This document shows positions 50,401 through 62,737 of a stretch of DNA of 64,000 bases, in pieces. A model generated the notes under the pieces. The model did not search any database. It had not been told where the DNA came from and saw only the letters and a list, made by a program, of their open reading frames with translations. Source of the stretch: Quillaja saponaria. Its lineage: Eukaryota; Streptophyta; Magnoliopsida; Fabales; Quillajaceae. Position numbers and translations under genes: made by a program. Position 1 is the first letter of the stretch. Every line of letters begins with the position of its first letter. The DNA lies in NCBI GenBank assembly GCA_029379385.1, contig CM055610.1, positions 19,989,422-20,053,421 on the forward strand. The letters are read 5' to 3'.

Positions 50401-50832
50401 ATTTTTTGTGGGTGGTTCGTTTTTAAGAGAAAGAAAATATTTAATAGAAAGAAAATTTACGAACAAAATCACTATATACTTATCTCTTTCTAAATCTTCT
50501 AAATTAAAAAAAAAAAATTGAAATTATTAGGAGATATACTACCTTTTTTTAAAAAAACAAGAAGAAAAGAAAAAAGCCCACTTCCTCTTCTTTCCTCCGA
50601 TTAAGAACCGAAATAACTTATTTTCAATTAAAATTAATTACATAAATTTATAATTCTATCACATACTTGAATATAATTATTATAAAATCACAACTTGGAT
50701 GTAACTAATTTGAATTAGCAGGATCACGAATTACATCAGTAGTTATACCACATAAATTGTTATTTCAAAATTATAGTTTACTATTTTTGTAAAATTATTA
50801 ATAATGTTAGCTTTTTTTCTTTTTGTAACAAC

Positions 50833-50864
<32 letters not shown>

Positions 50865-51859
50865 TGTTAGGAACCATTGTCCTTTTTCTTTTTCTTTTTT
50901 TTACCTAAGTTCTAAACTCAAGGTAAGTTTGATTTAGTTTTTAATTACAAAACATTATTTCATATGTGGTTGTAAACGATCAAATTATTTTTTTTAATAT
51001 TTAGTTTCAAAAACTTTTGATAATTAAGTTACCAAGAAACATATACATTATATGATATAAAATTATTAAAATTTACTTTTTTAGAGTTATATTTACAAAA
51101 ACCACCCGTGTAACGTTTGGTGGCGAAACTTCTAAAATGCCTGCTACAATCGCATACATGCATTTCTGTTAAATGGTGATTCTAAAACGCCTGCCGCAAT
51201 GGCAGACATGCCAATTTCTCTTTTCGTCCGTTCACCATCGGTCATTTACTTTTTAGATTTTTGTGGAAATAGTCACCAATATTTGCTAATGTACAGTAAA
51301 AGAAACAAGGGAGATACTTTTAGCAACAATAACAGCTAATGTTTCTTCCTACTGCAGAACAGTGTTTACTACTAATTCTGCAAGGTCAGAATTGGGATTT
51401 GGGATGGGGAATTGGGGATATCCTATTTAAGTCACCTGAGAGTTCTTCAATTGGCTTGTTCAGCAGATTATGCACAAAGAAAAATACCAGATGAAGCTCC
51501 TACGAAGTGCACACGACAAACCACATGGTGGTATAATTTGACCATCAGGACTAACATAAGCGTGGCAAAATGAGTGCAGACATCATTACTGAGTAAAATC
51601 AAAGCTGGATTTTGGAAACAGCTGCAAGCCTATTTCGGATGCTTTCTACCAAATGCTTAAAGAGTATCAATTTCACTATTTCAAAAGAAAGACGAGAAGA
51701 AAAAAAGATCTAATTCAGAAATGTGAGTTCTGCGCACATGTAGGTCAATTTCATAAGATGTTAATCATCGTTCAGATACATCCCCACATCTGTAGAAGCC
51801 TGCTAACACTGGAAGGAGCCAATTCTTCATCTGATTAAGTTCCATAGGATCGAGACATG
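50401..51859. other. Spacer and PTB 3' UTR
   Basis: The left part is AT-rich with a TA microsatellite (50850-50865). An imperfect 32-bp direct repeat lies at 51130-51161 and 51180-51211, offset by 50 bp (TCTAAAAYGCCTGC core). The right part, from about 51.4 kb to the PTB stop, is probably PTB 3' UTR. The short plus-strand frame at 51653-51838 shows no known domain. Confidence 0.45.
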
Positions 51860-54800
51860 CTATTGTCTCCGATCAGATCCATAAGGTGGCATTGTTGCTG
51901 TTGGTGGTAGGCCACTGTGACTTGGATACTGCATCATTCCAGGGCCCATCTGGGGTGGCATGTAAGGATTATTATGCATCTGGGGTGGCATGTAAGGATT
52001 ATTATGCATCTGCAGTGGCATAGACTGAGGTACTGCTGGAACAACTGTGCCCCACCCAGCTGAAGCCTGAGGCATCACAGAGTGCTCTGATGTTGGATGA
52101 TAGTGGGCCCCATTGTATTGAACAGGAGGACCTGTCACTGAGACAGGCTGTTGACCCAAAATAGAGGGCTGGGCGTTTACCATGGTTGCGTTAGTAATGG
52201 TATAGTCTCTACTGCGATCATTGTTGACCTGTAACAGACATCAATCTGTAATGTTACAATACAATTTCAAAGTGATCAATCTTTTTTTGATAAGTTATCA
52301 ATCAATTGTATAATTTATGTCTCTATGAAGTTAACGGATTGTTGCACCACACAAGTGGACCGATCCCAGCTTCCCCACCAACCCCCCCCCCCCTCTCAAA
52401 GTGTCAGTTTGTTTTTTCTTGAATGAGCAAAGATCTTATGAACCGACATCCTGGCATTGTATATCTATCAATTCTAACAAATATCCAGAGAATCCACAAT
52501 GGAAGAGAGCAGGAGAGACAACAAGAATAATGAAAACTCAACATGCTTTAGTAGGAATTCAGCATATAAAATCCCACGTTGTAAGATTGCATCAAACCTA
52601 AACAGAAACTTACTGCCAACTTCCAAGTCTCTCTCGCAGCCTATACACCCCTCCCTCTCCTTTAGAGTTTATCAAATTGCAACCCACAAAGCCAGATATG
52701 AACTTTCTAAAGGATGTTGATTGATTACCTTTATACTAAGATCAGAATGGCGTGAGTATGAGATGTGAAGCTTGCAAAACCCTCCATCATAAATGCAGTG
52801 TCCTTCCAAGGCTTTCTTCGCAACAACAGCAGTTTGAACATCTGAAAGACCCATGGCACCATCAGTATCTCAAATTTATACTAAATGAAATTATAATAGA
52901 GAGAAAATAATAAATTATATATATTTTAGATACCACAAGGATGCTTTTTATACGTAGGAACAACCCACAAGTATGACAAGTAGACATGATTTTATGTGTG
53001 CGGAATATCATTCTCAGATTCCTAGACACAACCAATCTACCTTGAGTTCTGAAGATATCCCAAGTGAAAATCGATATATTATAAAGTTGTTGCCAGTCAA
53101 AAATAGAAACTTCTACGCTAGATATAAGGATCTCAGCAATCGGTCTCTATTGAGTTTTGAAGATAATTTCCCAAGAGAAAGTTGTTAAACTATACTATTA
53201 AGTTATTGACGGTTGAGTAGATACTTTACACTAAATAAAAGTATACCAGCAATAGGTCACATTGAATTAAATAACACAGGTCAATGCAGTACAAGGTTAC
53301 ATGTAATATTTAGAAAAATTTCCATAAAACTGCTTCGGCAGCATAAAGGCTACAAGCACATCAGTTTAGATTTGGCTTCATAAGCCCTTTAGAAAGTTTT
53401 TATTGTTTTTTAATATATGGGCATGATTGGGGGCCAATAACCAGGGACCCCTCTCGTTGGAGGCAGTCCATTTACCACCTCACGTTAGACAGATGGAGCC
53501 CATTAGCAAGACTACGTCAACAATCTATAATCTACAATAATAAAATGTGAGTAATCGGGACTGCAAACAACCTGGGTATTGAACCAAAGCCTGTAGTCCA
53601 CCATTCTTATCAAACATTGCAATCTTTTGCACAGGCCCAAAAGCAGAAAAAATCTGGAACATGAAAGCAAAAATATAGAATATCAGTAATTGGAATTGCA
53701 GGGCCAATCAGGAATGTATAGGATTGCTAAGAGTGAATTTTAAGTACCATGTGTAAGACATCCAAGGTGACAGCATACTGCATGTTCTCAATAGATGCAA
53801 GAAGAACATTGCTCTCAGGTTCAAGTTTCCTCCCATCCAAACCCACAATTAACTGCTATAATGACAAATGATTTCAATTAAGTCAAACAATTAAACATCT
53901 TAAAAAACTTTTCAGTGCAACAAACTGTGTTAGTATACATGGCATGCCTGTCAACATTTACCAGGCCTAGTCAATGCTTTTTTGCATATGAAAAGGATCT
54001 ATCCTTTCTGGAGTCATCGGAAATTCAAGTAATCTAAATAATATGGAAAGTTTCTTGCACATGGCCACCTAACCATATGACAGCAGTATAGTAGCAACCA
54101 AATGAATAAATCCAGCACACTTTCAATTCTCAGATCATTACCTGTCCACTTCCGTCAATTGCTGATGGAGCGACAGGAAGGTAAGGATTGGTGTAGTCTC
54201 TGAATTAATGAAAAAGAAAGTTAAAATAACTAAATGGAAACAGTGGCAACCAAAGAGACAGAGAGCCCAGCAATGGATAACTGATGGATAAAGAACCACA
54301 ACCCGTGCACAAAGTATAGAAACCAACAGGGGAATAGACAAGAAAGGTACAAAAACAATGTGATTTCTACCGAAAATTGGTCTTTTAGATGCAGATATCA
54401 AATAAATCAGTGATACCTGCTTCTGTGGCTCTGGAATTTAACACTCAAATCTGTGTGTCCAGAATATGTGACCCTAAGATTACATTGTCCGACATGATCA
54501 GGTAGCAGATAACTGATACAGAGGAGAAAAGTTATCAGTCTATCATTATTAAGATACATAACTCGAGCACTAAAAGATTGTATGCAACTAGCTTTATCTG
54601 TGGAGTACGTGCTAACAACTACCATGCAGCAGCAAAACTTTAACACATTCATAAAAAAGTGTGGTCACGTAGGCATTATGTAGCAAATCATATTTCACTA
54701 TACATTCAATGCTAAAAGACCAAAGTACTCTTTTATCCCTAACTTTCACTTGGTTTCCAATTTTTCCCCAGAACTATTTTTTTTTTTAAGCTTATCCCTA

Positions 54801-57411
54801 TACATTCATAAACTTTTCAATCTTGTCCCTTGGCCACTACACAATTACTCCCATGCCCATATCAAGTTGAAATGTTGCAAAACTTGTCATTGACAGTCTT
54901 AGAATATTGTCCCCTTCATCAACCCAACCTCTCTTATCCTTGATATTCCCCTTCATCTCATTTTTCTCCCCCAATTTCTGAAAGATTTGCAATTTTGATG
55001 AAAAGGAGTTTCTTGCAGCTAGTAGCATGGTTATTAAGAAGCCACAAGAATGAGAGCTCAATGATTGGTGTTTCATAGCAACATCTCACGCCAATCTTCA
55101 ATCGGCACATCAAAGAGTCAAAGTACTTTCTATTGCTGCAACTACTTGGTCAGTCAATACCTATAACACCCATTCGGAGTAGGCAACATGGCATCTGTTC
55201 CGGGCATTCGACTAATGAGAGACCCCCAAGGGACATAACAATTATGTAAGTATAGGGACAATGTTGTATATATGTACAAGTCGGGGAGAAATTGAAAACT
55301 CGCTGGAAGTATAGAGATGACATGCTTAAAAGAAATGAAAATGGTCTAACTGTGCATCAGCCACAAGTACTGTATAAACAGAGTCCAACAGGTGACCAGT
55401 CTCAGCATATATGAACCACTTTTACAGTCAATATGGTCCATAGCAGTTGGACTTAATACCATGTCAGACAACTAATACAACTGTCACCTAGGTATGCTTC
55501 TTCCATCCAACGCATTCTTTGCAGAAGAAGCAGTATCTGCATCTGAAAATTGCACCAGTGCCTGAGAGGAGATACGCAAATGAGTTGATGCTCAAAAGGT
55601 GCGAAGAAAATAAACAAAAAATAAGATTAGCTTAAATATGAAACCTGGAATCCTGCTGTCTTCTCAAAAGTAGTAATCTTATGCACAAAACCAAAAGCAG
55701 AAAAAACCTGCACCATTGGATTTTAACTTTCAGAATGATATGAAATAAATATCTGACCTACAAAAAGAGGCAATAAATATTTCTAGTTCCTCCTATAAAA
55801 TATTGCAGCAAAGCAGTTAGATAGACAATGCCAGAATCTCCAAATATAGTTTAAATAGACAAACATAAGAAACAGCTTCACATTTCAATCAACATTAAAT
55901 GCACAAAAATAAAAAATGGGAAGTAGCAGATATAAACGTATATAGGCATAAATATGACAAAACACATAATGAATACTAAATGCTAACAGAAAACAGCTGT
56001 TGACGCTTCTATTGGTGCTAAACATATGTCACATGAGAATTGAATCCATCCACGAAAGACCAAGGTTAATGGAAAGATCAAATGAAGAAAATAAAATTAA
56101 AAGGTAAGGGCAAAGCTTCTCTTAAAATTCTTTAGCATCATCATATAGAAGGACAATAAACAACTCAACTATAAATGCATCAAAACAGCACTTAGACAGT
56201 AAAAAAAGTTTAGACCAGGACCTTGTGAAATGAATAATCACCCTCAACTACAGACACCAACAAATCAGCTTTACACAGTAAGAAAGTTTCCCTGCCACTC
56301 CCAAGGCAAAAAATATATATATTATTCGAGGATTCTTCAAATTAGATAAAGGATTTACTAAATGAATGACTACCTATAAATGAAAATAAATCAGCACATA
56401 GTTCCAAGAAAGTTTAGAAAGACAAATTTTTCCATCCAATTCACTAAGAATTAGATTATCAAAACTATATCAAACAGTAATGGACTTAGAGATTACAATA
56501 TGGAATGACACAAAATCCAAATCCTAAATCCAGACATGGTACAAGCAACCAACACAGACTATGCAGTCAGTGGAACACGGATGCACAAGCGAGATGAGAA
56601 AGACAACATCCTAAACTAAAAGAATAGAAGGAGTGTAGGAGGAGGAGTAGGAAAGAAAGAGGCAGTGGTAAGGAAAGGAGAAAAGAGACAAACACACATG
56701 CGCTCTTTCACCCAATGCACTAAGCTGCCATCGAAGATATTGCCTTGACATGGGCCTGCTGATCCATTTACATATTTGTCAAACAAAAGCTTTCCACAGC
56801 ATGACAAAGCACAACATAATGACAATAACTTAATTACCAACATAACATCCTCATATTGACAAGCTTAGATATTTAACAGAAGCAGAAAAGTATCCAATTT
56901 CTTACCAAGTGCAAAACATCAATGCTGACAAGGCGTGCATCAGCACCCTCAATTGTTACCAACAGTACATTCCCGGCAACATCTGCAGCAGTTTTGTTAT
57001 TTACTATTTCTTGCCTATTGGAATACTGTAGATACACAGTTTTCCCTCTTACTTGCGCAGGCTCGGAGGATGAGGCATAATACGATATCATTGCAATAGC
57101 TTGATTCAACTCTTCCTGAACAAGATGAATATATATGATTTCTGATCAACAAACAGTAGCTTTTAAAGTCTATTAAATTAAAGGAATAGAATGTTTAGAA
57201 GATATAAAAGTACTAAACTCACAAACTCAATAAAAGCTTGATTTCGATTCGTTCCAACATTGCACTTTGTGTTCACAACTTTACCAAATGGCTTCCCAAG
57301 TTCAACGAGTTCCTCCTCTGAGCACTCCCATGGCAAGTTCCTCAGATGGAGCACCTTGGATGGTGGTTGGGTGTAACGGAACTGCGGCTGACTAGATACA
57401 GATGACATCAT
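51860..57411 (-). CDS. PTB2: Polypyrimidine-tract-binding protein homologue, PTB1/PTB2 type
   Basis: RNA-binding splicing regulator with three clear RRMs. Exons 5' to 3': 57411-57223, 57115-56906, 55707-55645, 55561-55488, 54512-54417, 54199-54142, 53852-53748, 53653-53572, 52841-52729, 52228-51860, phase-consistent, 452 aa. RRM1 about 19-95 (KVLHLRNLPWEC), RRM2 about 112-190 (NVLLVTIEG), RRM3 about 245-325 (NVLLASIENMQ). The C-terminal 120 residues are Pro/Met/Gln-rich with a 10-residue duplicated unit. The conserved MSSVSS start is preceded by one extra in-frame ATG (57411 versus 57408). One oddity: the exon 4/5 junction codes Ser at a position where I recall Arg (SIP-R-YLL). A candidate poison exon lies in the intron after residue 133. 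Which PTB paralogue this is remains uncertain. Confidence 0.94.
51947..52006 (-). repeat. 30-bp in-frame tandem duplication in PTB
   Basis: Two identical 30-bp units, 51947-51976 and 51977-52006, are followed by a partial third (CATCTGCAGTGGCAT). They encode repeated QMHNNPYMPP in the C-terminal low-complexity tail. Identity suggests recent slippage. Confidence 0.9.
56712..56758 (-). other. Candidate poison cassette exon of PTB
   Basis: On the minus strand this 47-nt segment has a NAGNAG acceptor (GATCAGCAG) and donor TTGG|GTGAAA. Read in frame after residue 133 it gives 12 codons and then TAG. Its length is not a multiple of three. It lies in the intron between coding exons 2 and 3 and is followed by a 70-nt CU-rich tract (56690-56621). 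Plant PTB genes are known to autoregulate by alternative splicing coupled to mRNA decay; that this exon does so here is inference. Confidence 0.5.
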
Positions 57412-58620
57412 GCACAATAATTTTAAACCTATAGAAAAGCACCATAGTATTATGAAGTCCCTTGGACTACAAACCAAATTCACAATCAGGTACCCCACTA
57501 AGGAAGCATAAACTTTCTGCATCACAATATTTTGCAAAAGCTAGGCCTAATGCCCAGCGTACTATCTCCTATCCTGAGCTAGCACAGATCTACTTTCCTT
57601 GCACAAAAACAATGCCTTTCAATCAAACTTCCAGTTATAATTGCAAATTCTGAAATTGCCAGTTCATATAAGTAAATATCTCAGCATCATAAATTGAACC
57701 ACGGTAAACTGTTTCCAAGCTATCCATTTCAGAACAAAAAATCATTGTTGATGATGGCAGCGGATCAAGCCGCTAAACAACCAATACCTATTTAGCATGT
57801 AAGAGTCCCCATATTATGCTAACTAACGGTGATAATTCCATAAACAGTGACTACTAAATTTAGTCCACATATTACTGGTACTGACTATACAAACAACAAC
57901 TGACAACCATGGCCCCAAGTACATGAGTCTACTAACAGATCTAAGATGCCATTCCTGACACTTCACAATAAACAGCAATTTTAGATTAAGAATTTCAATC
58001 TTCTGAAAGTTTCTGACTATATCAATTTTGGTTTGCTCATAGAAATAAACCCCAAATGAGTAAGGCACAGAAAATCCACACGCAACATAAAAGAACACTC
58101 AAAAAGTTCTAAACTTGACAGTACAAACCCTCTCTAAAGAAATTTCAGAAACCAAACTCATAAATCATACAGAAAGAAGAGAGGAGGAATAATGCCACGC
58201 AAATAATAATAATAATAAAAAAAAAATACTAACAATAAATAATACAAAAAACTCCCAGGCATTATATCCAATATGTTTTCTATTTCAATACACATGCAAA
58301 ATTCTTGACAGATAAGGATCCCAATACATAAGAAGAATTAGGGGAAAATCAAAACAAAAGGAGAAAGCAGACAATTGAATATTAAAATTAGAATATATAT
58401 ACATATCGGGACAAAGACAATCACGAAACAATGAAGGCAAATCATATGCAGAAACTGAAGAAACAAAAAGTACCTGAAAGAATTCAAAGGATTTGAGCTC
58501 CGGGTTGGTGATGTTCTCTGAATTAGGGTTCTAGACGGAGGAGCAGGAGCACAACGGTTGAGGGGAAATATGAAATCCTCTCTTCCTTATCGCCGTCGAT
58601 TATTTTTTTTGGCGCCGGGT
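57412..58620 (-). other. PTB 5' leader, leader intron and promoter-proximal region
   Basis: An acceptor TTTCTATAG lies about 16 bases upstream of the PTB start. The matching leader exon ends at a donor TTTCAG|GTACTT at 58474 and probably begins near 58.6 kb. TTTGGCGCC at 58608-58616 fits an E2F-type or GGCGCC promoter element. The leader intron (about 1.05 kb) holds no recognisable gene. Confidence 0.5.
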
Positions 58621-58888
58621 TGGCGGAAGGGAGAACCCGGTTGAAGTTAGCAAAGCGTCGTAATATAGCATCTGATCCCAATTATATACCAATTGTCAAT
58701 TACAAATTTTACTGTAAAACTACCAACCATTATTAATAAACATAAATGAAGTTTATGTAAATTTTGAAAATAGAAAAAACATTTGTGTAATGTCAATATA
58801 ATTTAGGAAATATTAGAACAATTTATTCTTTGTAAAATTATACAAACTTTTGCTTAAACTAACTCTGAAATAAAATTATTATGTGGAT

Positions 58889-58962
58889 GAAGTTTTAGCT
58901 CAACTAATTAATATAAAAATATCAAAAATCTAATAGTCTTAGATTTAAATCTCATAATCGAC
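58889..58962 (+). mobile_element. Decayed tRNA-derived SINE-like trace
   Basis: TTTTAGCTCAACTAATTAA (A-box-like) is followed about 30 nt later by AGATTTAAATCTCATAATC, a degenerate B box. The arrangement matches the minus-strand trace at 21565-21632. The A box and B box are both mutated toward AT. Confidence 0.35.
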
Positions 58963-59370
58963 TGATACATGATTATTTTTCTTTAAATATAAGTTGTTTC
59001 TTTAAATTATTTCTCGATCTTAGTATGGTTTGAATTATAATATTAATGAATTATTATAAAAATTGGGAAAGACTACTTGAATTTGTCTATTAATTGAAAT
59101 GTATTTTTAATCAAATCAATGGAGGAGATTGAAATAGAGTTAGACATTGTTATCAAAAAAAAAAATATATATATATATATATATAGAGTTAGACATAGTA
59201 TTTTTATTTAAATCAATTATGAATATGTCTCTAAATCTGTCTTTGACTAGTCTTCCACCTTCATTTATGGAGACTGTGGTTGATATCTCTTTCTTATTAT
59301 ATTTAATTTCAGAAAAATACACTTAATCTGCTTGTGATTTGATGTTGGTTCATTTTATTGACTTTAGGAC

Positions 59371-59800
59371 TAGGGGTGTTAGTGGATCAAATTGGATTGG
59401 TTTAAAGGTTATTTCTAAACTAATTCAACCTATTCGGCTCCTAAAAAAATTTTAAATTCCAACAAATCAATATAAAGTTTGGAACCATTTTAATCCAATC
59501 CATGAGTCTCAGGTTAGATTGAATTGAAATAATTAGGTTAGGCCTAGCAAAACTTAGATACTTACAAAAATATAATCAATGTGTAACATGATACATAAAA
59601 AATTAAAAATTATTTAGTCTCAAAGATTCAATCAACCTAATTCAAAATAATTTAAAGATATTTGCTGGAACTTAATTTATTTGACATGGTATCAAGTTTT
59701 AGACTCATTATTATTTAAAACATTGATAGGTGCAACTGAAGCAATAATAAATTCAAACCAACCATACTGGATTGGTCCGACTGGGCCGTGAACACCTCTG
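59371..59800. mobile_element. hAT-like MITE, about 430 bp, TAGGGGTG ends
   Basis: The left end TAGGGGTGTT and the right end (reverse-complemented CAGAGGTGTT) form an inverted repeat of the YAGRGGTG type common in plant hAT elements. The interior has repeated GGATTGG/CCAATCC words and no reading frame. No clear 8-bp target duplication was found. Confidence 0.5.
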
Positions 59801-60215
59801 TCAGATACTTAAACTACAATTTTATTTTAGTTTTTCTGTCCATTTTCGTTATAAAAACACGTGCCAAGCACCTGCCTTTCTTTTTTGGCAAAAAATATTA
59901 ATCCTTAAAAAAAGATTTTGGGCATAATTAATTATACTTGAATATATATCTTTAATTATTTAAGCATGAGTAATGATAAGTTATTGCTCGAACGTGTGAA
60001 GACTTTACCTATTTTTTTATATTTATTCTACCAAAAAAAATGATAAATTATTAATATAACATTTTAAATTACTTTCCAATTGTCCATAATTAGGAGATTT
60101 CGAATTATTATTTTTTACCATTGTTTGGTAATAACTTTATCTAAATGGTTTGGAAAAATATAATAAATGTTAAAAATAATTATTTACAATCAATATTGAT
60201 TAAATGAAATATAGT

Positions 60216-60620
60216 TTTAAAATAGATCAAATTACATTTTGGGTCCTTATAATATTACTTTTTTTTTCAAATGAGTCACTGTTTTAAAAAATTTCAATTG
60301 GATCACTATGCTTTTATTCTAATTTCAATTGAGTCTCATGCATACCTATTCATTAAAATTTTATATGATTTAATAAAAATTTATAGGAATTTTTGTTCAT
60401 AAATATTAAGATCACCATTCTTCTGTATTATTTGATTGTCTTGATTTTATTTTTTAGACACTTTTCATTTGTAAATTGTTAGAAATTCATGCATGAAACC
60501 CAATTGAAATTAAAATGAAAATATATTGACTCAATTGAAAATTTTCAAAATACAATGACTCATTTGAAAAACAGCAAAACTATAATTAAGGACCTAAAAC
60601 GTAATTTGGCCTTTAAAATA
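60216..60620. mobile_element. Mutator-like foldback MITE with 9-bp target duplication
   Basis: TTTAAAATA occurs at 60216-60224 and again at 60612-60620. Between them 60225-60611 has very long inverted ends of about 125 bp: GATCAAATTACATTTTGGGT on the left and, reverse-complemented, GGCCAAATTACGTTTTAGGT on the right, continuing through CAAATGAGTCA and TTTCAATTG blocks. Long TIRs starting with G and a 9-bp duplication fit Mutator-like elements. Confidence 0.7.
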
Positions 60621-60937
60621 TTAATCAATTGAAATGCTGAAAAAGTGATTAGGTGGCCCATTTTATCTCAACTTTACTATTTTTATGTCTTTCTTTTAAG
60701 AGATTTATTTTATTATATTGATTTTCACCAAACAATATTATTTTTGTCATTCAAACATAATTAATTATGTTGAACATATTTTTTTTATTTTTTTTGGAGG
60801 ACTGATATACTTTTGCCTAAAAAATAAGACACATTATTGGTACAATTTTTTTTAATGGATTGAAAAGTAATAGTTTAAGTATCAGGTATAGGAAAAGTCA
60901 GCATTTAAAAACTTCAGTTAAGGGACAAACATCAAAT

Positions 60938-61790
60938 CACTTAGGGCTAGTTTGGTATGCATGAATGATTTTTGTGGAATTGGAATGGAAATGGAATGCA
61001 AGTTAAATAGAGTGATAATTTCATTTTATTGTTTGGTAGCGTCAACAAGGAATAATCATTTCATTTCATTTATTTATTTTCTATTTAGTTTTTAGACTTA
61101 AAATAATATAAAAATTATGCTAAAATAACAAAAATATCCCTCTATAGATAAAATAATAAAAATGTAATATAATTTATGAAATATATATATTTCTAAATTT
61201 TTTAATTATATTTAAAAAAAATATTATATTATATAATTTATTATTAATTAATTAATTTTTATTATTACTTATGTTTATTTTATTATTTATTAATATTAAT
61301 ATTTTAGTTTAAAATTACTTAACTAATTTATTTATTTAACATTAATTAGTGATATATAATTATATTATTTACTATGATATGAGAGTTATTTTTGTCATTT
61401 GACTGAAATGAATTGATTTATTTATTTTTATATACAAATTTTTTATTTTATTTTATTTTATATGATTTTATATTATTTAAATGTGATATGAAGGGTATTT
61501 TTGTCATTTGACTAAATTAAAAAAAATATTTATGAAAAAAAATATTATTTTATGTGATAGAATGATTTTTTTTTTGTCGTTTAACTAAAATAAACCGATT
61601 CTATAAAAGTGGGAATGAACAATCCCATCCTCTAGATGAGTTTGAGGATTTCTACTTATATGAAATAAAATAGCAGGAATTGAATGAATATTCTGAGGCT
61701 AAAAATGTACCAGACGAAATAATGTTCATTCCATGAAATCAAACATGGAATAAAATGGCAATTCTCGCGTACCAAACTATAGAGTAAGTG
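60938..61790. mobile_element. Inverted-repeat element, about 853 bp, TAGTTTGGTA ends
   Basis: Left: CACTTA, then GGGCTAGTTTGGTATGC. Right, reverse-complemented: CACTTACTCTATAGTTTGGTACGC. The subterminal regions also pair loosely (GGAATGGAA-type words on the left, CATTCC-type words on the right). The inside is AT-rich with GTCATTTGACT blocks repeated near 61396, 61504 and, more degenerate, 61577. There is no transposase frame. Confidence 0.55.
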
Positions 61791-62737
61791 TAATTTATCC
61801 ATTTAATTTATTCTTTGATTAAAATTAAAAAATATGTCGGCCTAATTGTACTCAAGCCTATCCCATAAAAACTTCATGGTCACACTATTTAACTTAATGT
61901 CAAATTGTTTTCACTAATAAAATCTATTGGCATCCAATCTCTTGACATCCTTCTAAGAACCTACATTGGGTTTAAGGAAAGATAGTGTTATTATCTGTTG
62001 CCTAATTCATATGCCCAATATGCTTCCTACAAAAAGATAAATAAGTATTTTTTATACTAATCTCCAAAAGCCAATTTGAAACATCTTTAGGAGATAAATT
62101 ATAGAAAAGATTTGTTTGGCATCGATGTTATTGAAACTTGGATGAAAGATAGGAAGCAAATTGACATTATCTATCACTGGTGTAGGCTAACCCATCATCA
62201 ATAGGCAGCTGATTGCCCTAGTTTGTTGGGCACCATGTTCCAGAATTGGACCCTGAAACTTCATTAGGTGAGGGTGAATTACTAGGTGGGATGAATTATA
62301 AGCATGCTTTAAATTAGGCAACTCTATCAGACTTAATCTATCAGAGAGTCTGAGTGCACGAAACATAAACACAAGTTTGGTAACTTCAAGTTTTAGTAAT
62401 TAATCTCAACACAAGAGATCATGGTTCTGGTTGGTCTGTAGACTATATACTTACCCAAAGTTGATGACGGTCAATGTGCAACACATTTGTGCTCAAAACT
62501 AAGACAATGTGTTAAAGTGGGTGAGCAATATTGAAATTGATCAATACATAACAGCGGGAAGGAAACCAAAATGGAGAAGATTATGCGATTTGCTGAAATA
62601 AAATATGTCTCCGCCTAAGTGGATCATGCTCAGCGGCCTCATATACTATATATAAGCAGTCTAAAAGAATATGAGGAGGATCAAAGCACTGACAAGGTTA
62701 TTAATTACAATGACATTAATAGATAGTCAAAATACTT

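Larger units (their letters stand above)
58621..62737. other. AT-rich spacer with inverted-repeat elements
   Basis: Between the PTB 5' region and the membrane-protein 3' end there is no supported gene. It contains a SINE-like trace, three inverted-repeat elements (listed separately) and a TA microsatellite (59165-59186). The stretch 61.8-62.7 kb has ordinary sequence and probably includes the 3' UTR of the membrane-protein gene at its right end. Confidence 0.5.

Noticed and set aside
53525..53707. Minus-strand open frame beginning MALQFQLLIFY
   Set aside because: Only its middle part (53653-53572) is PTB exon 8. The leading residues are translated intron.
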